DNA of 64,000 bases, from positions 59,055,001 to 59,119,000 of the forward strand of contig NC_134140.1 of NCBI RefSeq assembly GCF_033958435.1, read 5' to 3'. Source of the DNA: Carettochelys insculpta. Taxonomy: Eukaryota; Chordata; Testudines; Carettochelyidae. How positions within the stretch are numbered: the stretch's first letter is position 1; every line of letters begins with the position of its first letter. The translations under genes were made by a program, and so were the position numbers. The notes below the pieces were generated by a model. It did not search any database, was not told the DNA's origin, and worked only from the letters and a program-made list of their open reading frames with translations. This document shows, piece by piece, positions 59,800 through 64,000 of this stretch.

Positions 59800-61000
59800 T
59801 GCCTCCACAATTATCATTTTAAAAATATTTTTTATTGCTTTCTGGCCTTTCAGCTTTTTGGATGGACGTGTCAAACTTTTCTGCATGACTATTGAAGTTA
59901 GAAACTCTTTATAAAGTGAAAAATTGAAGTTTTTCATGTAATCCTATTACTCCGGAAGTGGGGACTTTTACTAAAACACAAATACCTTGAGAATCCAGAT
60001 AAAATGAGATTTGGTAGCCCAGGAGGCACGTCTATTATACCTATCTGGCCATTGCCTTTTAATTTATAGCGCAGATACTTGAAATGCCTTTCATATTTTG
60101 ACAGCATCAGCAAGGCAGCAGCAATTATTCTGAAGTTTGTTTAAGGGTATGGATCATTGGCTTCAGTATACGGTGCGTATCCTCCACGGACTTATTTACT
60201 CCAATGTTAGATATTTTGAATGATATGCTTCCATTCGTTTAATCACCGTTTTCTTCTTTTATGAGACTAAGCCAAAGCTTAATAAAGTGTTCAAAGCAAT
60301 TAAACACAGAATTCCATCAAACATTCTGAGGGAAAATTATTGTGGATCTGCCTGTTCTCTTCACTAAAGCTGAAATAAAATGGTTGTTATGGACACATTT
60401 CTGACTTCAACAACATTTTCTTTTACTCCCTACTTTAAGTCTTTGACTAGAAGGTGCATTAAATGGGCACCGCAGTCATGTGTTGTTAAGGAGCATCCTT
60501 CCATTTCTTCTTCTTCGTGTCTTGTGATCTTTACCACATTTGCAGCATTGTCTATAACAAAACTGCATGGGACAGTTGAGATTTTGTTCACAGTTAATTA
60601 CAGCATTCACTGCCAATTAATTTAAATATTATGTGGAGGCATTTCCCAGTGTATCTATTGTGTAATCTCATCTTCTGTTGTCACACAGGCACAGATTACT
60701 GGATCATTGTGTATCAGAGAGGTAGCCGTGTTAGTCTGTATCTTCGAGAACAACAAGAAGTCCTGTGGCACCTTATAGACTAACAGATATGATGCTCCAA
60801 AATATCTGTTCGTCTATATGATGCCATAGGACTTCTTGTTGTTCTGGATCATTGTGAACATTGCTCCCCCATCAAGGCTTAAACTGGCAAATTTCCCCTC
60901 AGTATTTATTACACACTGTTCAAGTCCTTTCTCATAAACTGTATCTATCCACCTTCCACCAAAATCTGCTCCATCAGGTGGTGTGTAGATTGGTCATAAG
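59800..61000 (-). pseudogene. Fossil hAT transposase
   Basis: On - the translation gives DGADFGGRWIDTVYEKGLEQ then SLSLDGGAMFTMIQ (about 60,850-60,985), then after a later insertion NDPVICACVTTEDE (about 60,670-60,705), then FVIDNAANVVKITRHEEEE (about 60,505-60,565) and THDCGAHLMHLLVKDL (about 60,430-60,490), then weaker blocks down to about 59,820. This is the RNase H-like core of a hAT transposase of the kind found in BED-type hAT proteins. Many stops; extent to the left and right uncertain. It is probably an old single copy. Confidence 0.65.
60712..60843. mobile_element. Inverted-duplicate retro-insertion with 13-bp duplication
   Basis: The target copies ctggatcattgtg lie at 60,699-60,711 and 60,844-60,856. 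The insert starts tatcagagaggtagccgtg and contains aacaacaagaagtcctgtgg, which returns inverted at the right (ataggacttcttgttgtt). The two halves can pair over about 45 bp. It interrupts the hAT fossil. Confidence 0.8.
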
Positions 61001-61665
61001 CACTCAACTGTGTCAATAAAGGTATTTATTGTAAGCAATGTGAGAAGAAAACATTGTGGCATAAATGGACTAAGCAATAATTACAGCTATGGTGTCTTTT
61101 TGGCAGTTGGTGTTCCTTACAAACAACCTATCCATGTTGGTGGTTTTACTGGGTGATTGAAATGTTTGCTTGCTACTGATACTTTGGTGTCTGAAATGTG
61201 GTTAGTTGCAGCACTGTCCCTAAAAGTACCAAGAGAGGACTCTGAAGTTGTGGCAGACAGACAGCCTAAGTCTCTTACGCTTAAATAACATTCAAAAATG
61301 ATTTTGAATACTCATTCTTCTCAGTTCTTCTCACTCTAATATTTGGTTCATCATTTAAATGTTTTCCAGCCAGGATGAAGATCCAATTCCAATTTATCAG
61401 AAAAGTTAAGAATGACTGCACTTGGCGTGTGCTTAATTTTTGAGAAAGCCTATTGAACTCACTGGCACTTCTGTTTCTTGAGCAAACAGGGAGGTAGCCA
61501 TGTTAGTCTGTACTCCAACAGAACAAAGCAGCAGAAATGTAGCACTTTAAAGAAAACAAGTGCAGGTTCCCTTGGGAAAGCTGAATTTGCTAAAATATAA
61601 CAGGAAACAGGGTTATGGCATTGGCATTATGGTCTGTGACCAAGATGTGCCAAAATAAGTGTAAC
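61001..61665. other. Unassigned DNA with a tail-repeat fragment
   Basis: Possibly the upstream part of the hAT fossil (weak). A fragment with ggtagccatgttagtctgta at 61,494-61,513 belongs to the same tail repeat as 60,712. Confidence 0.4.
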
Positions 61666-61800
61666 CACAGAAGCACTGAGACCACTGACAAGGGAGATTG
61701 AAGTCTCTGCTCTACAGCCTTGTCTGAGAGCCACGTGGCTTTTAGCTCATGTGCTAGAGCAGAGGAATTTAGCCCCCATGGTCAAAGGTTCATTCCCTTC
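61666..61800 (+). mobile_element. tRNA-derived SINE copy
   Basis: Body cactgagaccactgacaagg, then gaagtctctgctctacagcc, then the tRNA-like part ttttagctcatgtgctagag with B-box GGTTCATTCCC at 61,787-61,797. Confidence 0.7.
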
Positions 61801-61861
61801 TGCTGATGAGCTGGTGTGACCACCTTACAAGAAGGGTCTTGTCCCAGCTGATCTGGTAGAA

Positions 61862-62375
61862 CAGGGGTGTCCAACAGGTAGCCTGCAGAGCCTTTTTATC
61901 CAGTGTCCATGGGGCCAGTTGCTGTGGAGCACTGGCGGCTGGGGAGTGGAGCTGCCAGCGGCCAGGGAGGGCAGAGCCCCAGCTGGGGCAAGGGGCCAGC
62001 GGCAGCACCCCAGCGGCTGGAGCTCCAAGCTGCTGCCAGTCCTGGGGGCAGAGCCCTGGCTGGGTCATGGAGCTGGCAGCAGAGCGGTTTGGGGCTGTGA
62101 GGTGGGTTAAGGCTGGGCATTGGCAGGGGAGAGTTTGGGGCTGCCGGGAGTTTAAGCCTGGGGGTGGTGGGTGGTTTGGGGCTTAAAGGGGGTCATAGGC
62201 TGGAGGCAGTTTGGGGCTGTGGGGGTTCTTAGGCTGAGGTGGTGGGGGGTGGTTTGGCGCTGCAAGGGGTGTAAGCCTGGGGTGGGTGTTTGGGGCTATT
62301 TTGTGTTCGACTCCCCTGGAACATGTAAAATATTGCCGTGTGCCCCCCCCCGGTGAAAAAAGGTTGGACACCCTG
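61862..62375. mobile_element. Non-autonomous hAT-type element
   Basis: Starts CAGGGGTGTCCAACA and ends with inverted GGTTGGACACCCTG. GC-rich interior. It lies between two SINE copies. Confidence 0.72.
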
Positions 62376-62432
62376 GTGCTGGAAGGTCTCAGAAGCATGG
62401 GATGTGCTTCCTAAGATGGGGGAGGTATGTAA

Positions 62433-62580
62433 CCCCAGAGGCACTGAGACCACTGACAGGGGAGAGTGAAGTCTCTGCTCCGCAGCCTTGGCTGAGAGCC
62501 AGCTGGCTTTTAGTTCATGTGATTGCACGCAGGACTTCAGTCCCTCAGGTTGCGGGTTCATTCCCTCCTGCTGAGGACCC
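62433..62580 (+). mobile_element. tRNA-derived SINE copy
   Basis: Repeats the body of the copy at 61,666 (gcactgagaccactgacagg, gaagtctctgctccgcagcc) with B-box GGTTCATTCCC at 62,555-62,565. Confidence 0.7.
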
Positions 62581-63110
62581 AGGAGTGTCGGCCGTAGATA
62601 AGGATAATGTATTGTGTAATATAAAAGAAGAAAATGATACTCAGTGGTACATGGCAGCTCTCGTCTTCTCTTACTGATGCTTTCTATACCATATACTTGG
62701 ATGGTGGTTGATTCTAAATCTAGGCAACTAATTAAATAAGCCTTAAGGATTAGCTAAGCTAAACTTTTTTTTTTCCCCCAAGCAATGTCCAAGATAGCAA
62801 ACAGCTTGGGACTACACATGTTCTACTAAAAGGCATAGAGAGAGTCTTGAAGCATTGCAAAGTGAATTATTTAACTCACTAACAAGTTGCCATTAATTAA
62901 TTCTTATGAGACAGTATATATCGGTGTAGCATGTTTGTGATGAGATTTAATTGAAACTGTTATTTTTAAATGAGAAATGTAGTACTTTATTGATAATTTT
63001 AAAAAATAAAAAAATCCAATTTAAATAAAAATATTCAAATAAAAAATATTTTTATCCACCCTGATTGAATCCAAAGGTGTGTTGCTACCTGCTGTCACAT
63101 ACTTCACACT
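62581..63110. other. AT-rich intergenic DNA
   Basis: No gene; A/T-rich runs near 62,990-63,055. Confidence 0.4.
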
Positions 63111-63814
63111 ATTCCTTTTCCCTGCATTAGGAATATATTACCGACCACCTAACCAGGACAGTGATAGTGATGCTGAAATGTTAAGGGAGATTAGAGAGGC
63201 TATCAAAATAACAAACACAGTAATAATAGGAGATTTCAATTATCCCCATATTGATTGGGTGCATGTCACCTCAGGACGGGATTCAGAGATTAAATTTCTT
63301 GATGCCTTAAATGACTGCTTCTTGGAGCAGCTAGTACAGGAACCCACAAGGGGAGAGTCAATTCTCGATCTAGTCTTGACTGGAACGCAGGATCTGGTCC
63401 AAGAGGTAACTGTTACTGGACCGCTTGGAAATAGTGACCACAATATAATAACTTTTAATATTCCTGTGTTGGGAAGAACACCGCAGCGGTCAAACACTCT
63501 GGCATTTAATTTCAAAAAGGGGAATTACACTAAAATGAGGAAGCTAGTTAAACAGAAACTAAAAGGTAGAGTAATTAAACTAAAATCCCTGGAAGCTGCA
63601 TGGAAACTGTTTAAAGACACCATACTAGAGGCCCAACTTAAATGTATACCCCAAATAAAAAAACACAGTAAGAGACCTAACAAAGAACCACCATGGCTAA
63701 ACAGCCATGTTAAAAAGGCAGTGAGAGAGAAACGGGCAGCTTTTAAAAAGTGGAAGTCAAATCCTAGTGAGGAAAATAGAAAGGAACATAAACACTCCCA
63801 AATTAAGTGTCATA
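63111..63814 (+). mobile_element. CR1 LINE, endonuclease segment, cut at 63,814
   Basis: An uninterrupted frame of about 230 codons carries the apurinic-like endonuclease of CR1: GIYYRPPNQDSDSDAEM, then IIGDFNYPHIDW with the catalytic Asp/Asn, then EPTRGESILDLVLTGTQDL, then GNSDHNIITF with the SDH triad, and the start of the RT linker (PPWLNSHVKKAVREKRAAFK). Endonuclease nicks the target DNA. The left end is 5'-truncated near 63,126. The frame is lost where the palindromic MITE begins. The open frame suggests a rather young copy. Confidence 0.85.
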
Positions 63815-64000
63815 GGCTACGTCTACACGTGCCCCAAACTTCGAAATGGCCATGCAAATGGCCATTTCGAAGTTTACTAATGAAGCGCTGAAATGCATAT
63901 TCAGCGCTTCATTAGCATGCGGGTGGCAGCGGCGCTTCGAAATTGACGAGCCTTGCCGCCGCGCGGCGCGTCCAGATGGGGCTCCTTTTCGAAAGGACGC
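63815..64000. mobile_element. Palindromic Harbinger-type MITE, left arm (runs off the window)
   Basis: Starts ggctacgtctacacgtgcc and continues with cttcgaaatggccatgcaaa, gcgcttcattagcatgcggg and ggctccttttcgaaagga, matching the arm of the copy at 35,998 but with fewer CpG losses, so it is younger. It interrupts the CR1 frame. Confidence 0.8.

Noticed and set aside
61745..61797. tRNA gene
   Set aside because: A/B boxes are those of a SINE; the cloverleaf cannot be completed and the body repeats elsewhere.

Overview
The window looks like nuclear DNA of a turtle, probably a cryptodire. Most of it is interspersed repeats typical of reptiles: CR1 LINEs, an RTE-type LINE, a DIRS-type retrotransposon, tRNA-derived SINEs, PIF/Harbinger and hAT DNA transposons, and palindromic MITEs whose ends read gtctacac. 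The one intact gene is a vertebrate HELT gene. The turtle call is an inference from repeat families and was not searched against a database.

Layout. 1-1.3 kb is a decayed RTE-type LINE. 1.3-13.4 kb is intergenic with a few hAT-like elements. 13.44-19.42 kb is one nearly complete, inactive Harbinger transposon: a transposase remnant on +, a SANT/Myb-type remnant on -, a CR1 inserted in the transposase with an 8-bp duplication, and a 682-bp MITE nested near the right end with a TTA duplication. 23.2-34.8 kb holds six exons, phase-compatible with each other, of an EF-hand gene on the + strand that resembles the C-terminal part of EFCAB6. It has two in-frame stops and a destroyed splice donor, so it is a multi-exon pseudogene; its introns hold hAT, Tigger-like, MITE, SINE and LTR insertions. 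35.8-36.5 kb is a palindromic MITE nested in another. 39.8-44.5 kb is a DIRS-type element with inverted terminal repeats. 44.66 kb is a (GT)39 tract. 44.8-50.5 kb is CpG-rich and contains HELT on the - strand (48,357-49,940, four exons, 238 residues) with its own TATA-like box, paired CACGTG E-boxes and polyadenylation signal. 52.85-53.56 kb is another CpG-rich block. 53.6-64 kb is again repeats: a CR1 split by a hAT element, a fossil hAT transposase that contains a hairpin-forming retro-insertion, two SINE copies, and a CR1 with a 230-residue open endonuclease segment that is cut by a palindromic MITE at the right edge.

How it fits together. The only likely functional unit is HELT, a bHLH-Orange transcriptional repressor, inside a repeat-poor CpG-rich island of about 8 kb that probably carries its regulatory DNA. 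The EF-hand pseudogene and the transposon layers around it record lineage history. The strongest candidates for new observations are the decayed EFCAB6-like locus beside HELT, the 5.98-kb Harbinger copy with nested insertions, and the 132-bp inverted retro-insertion with a 13-bp target duplication.
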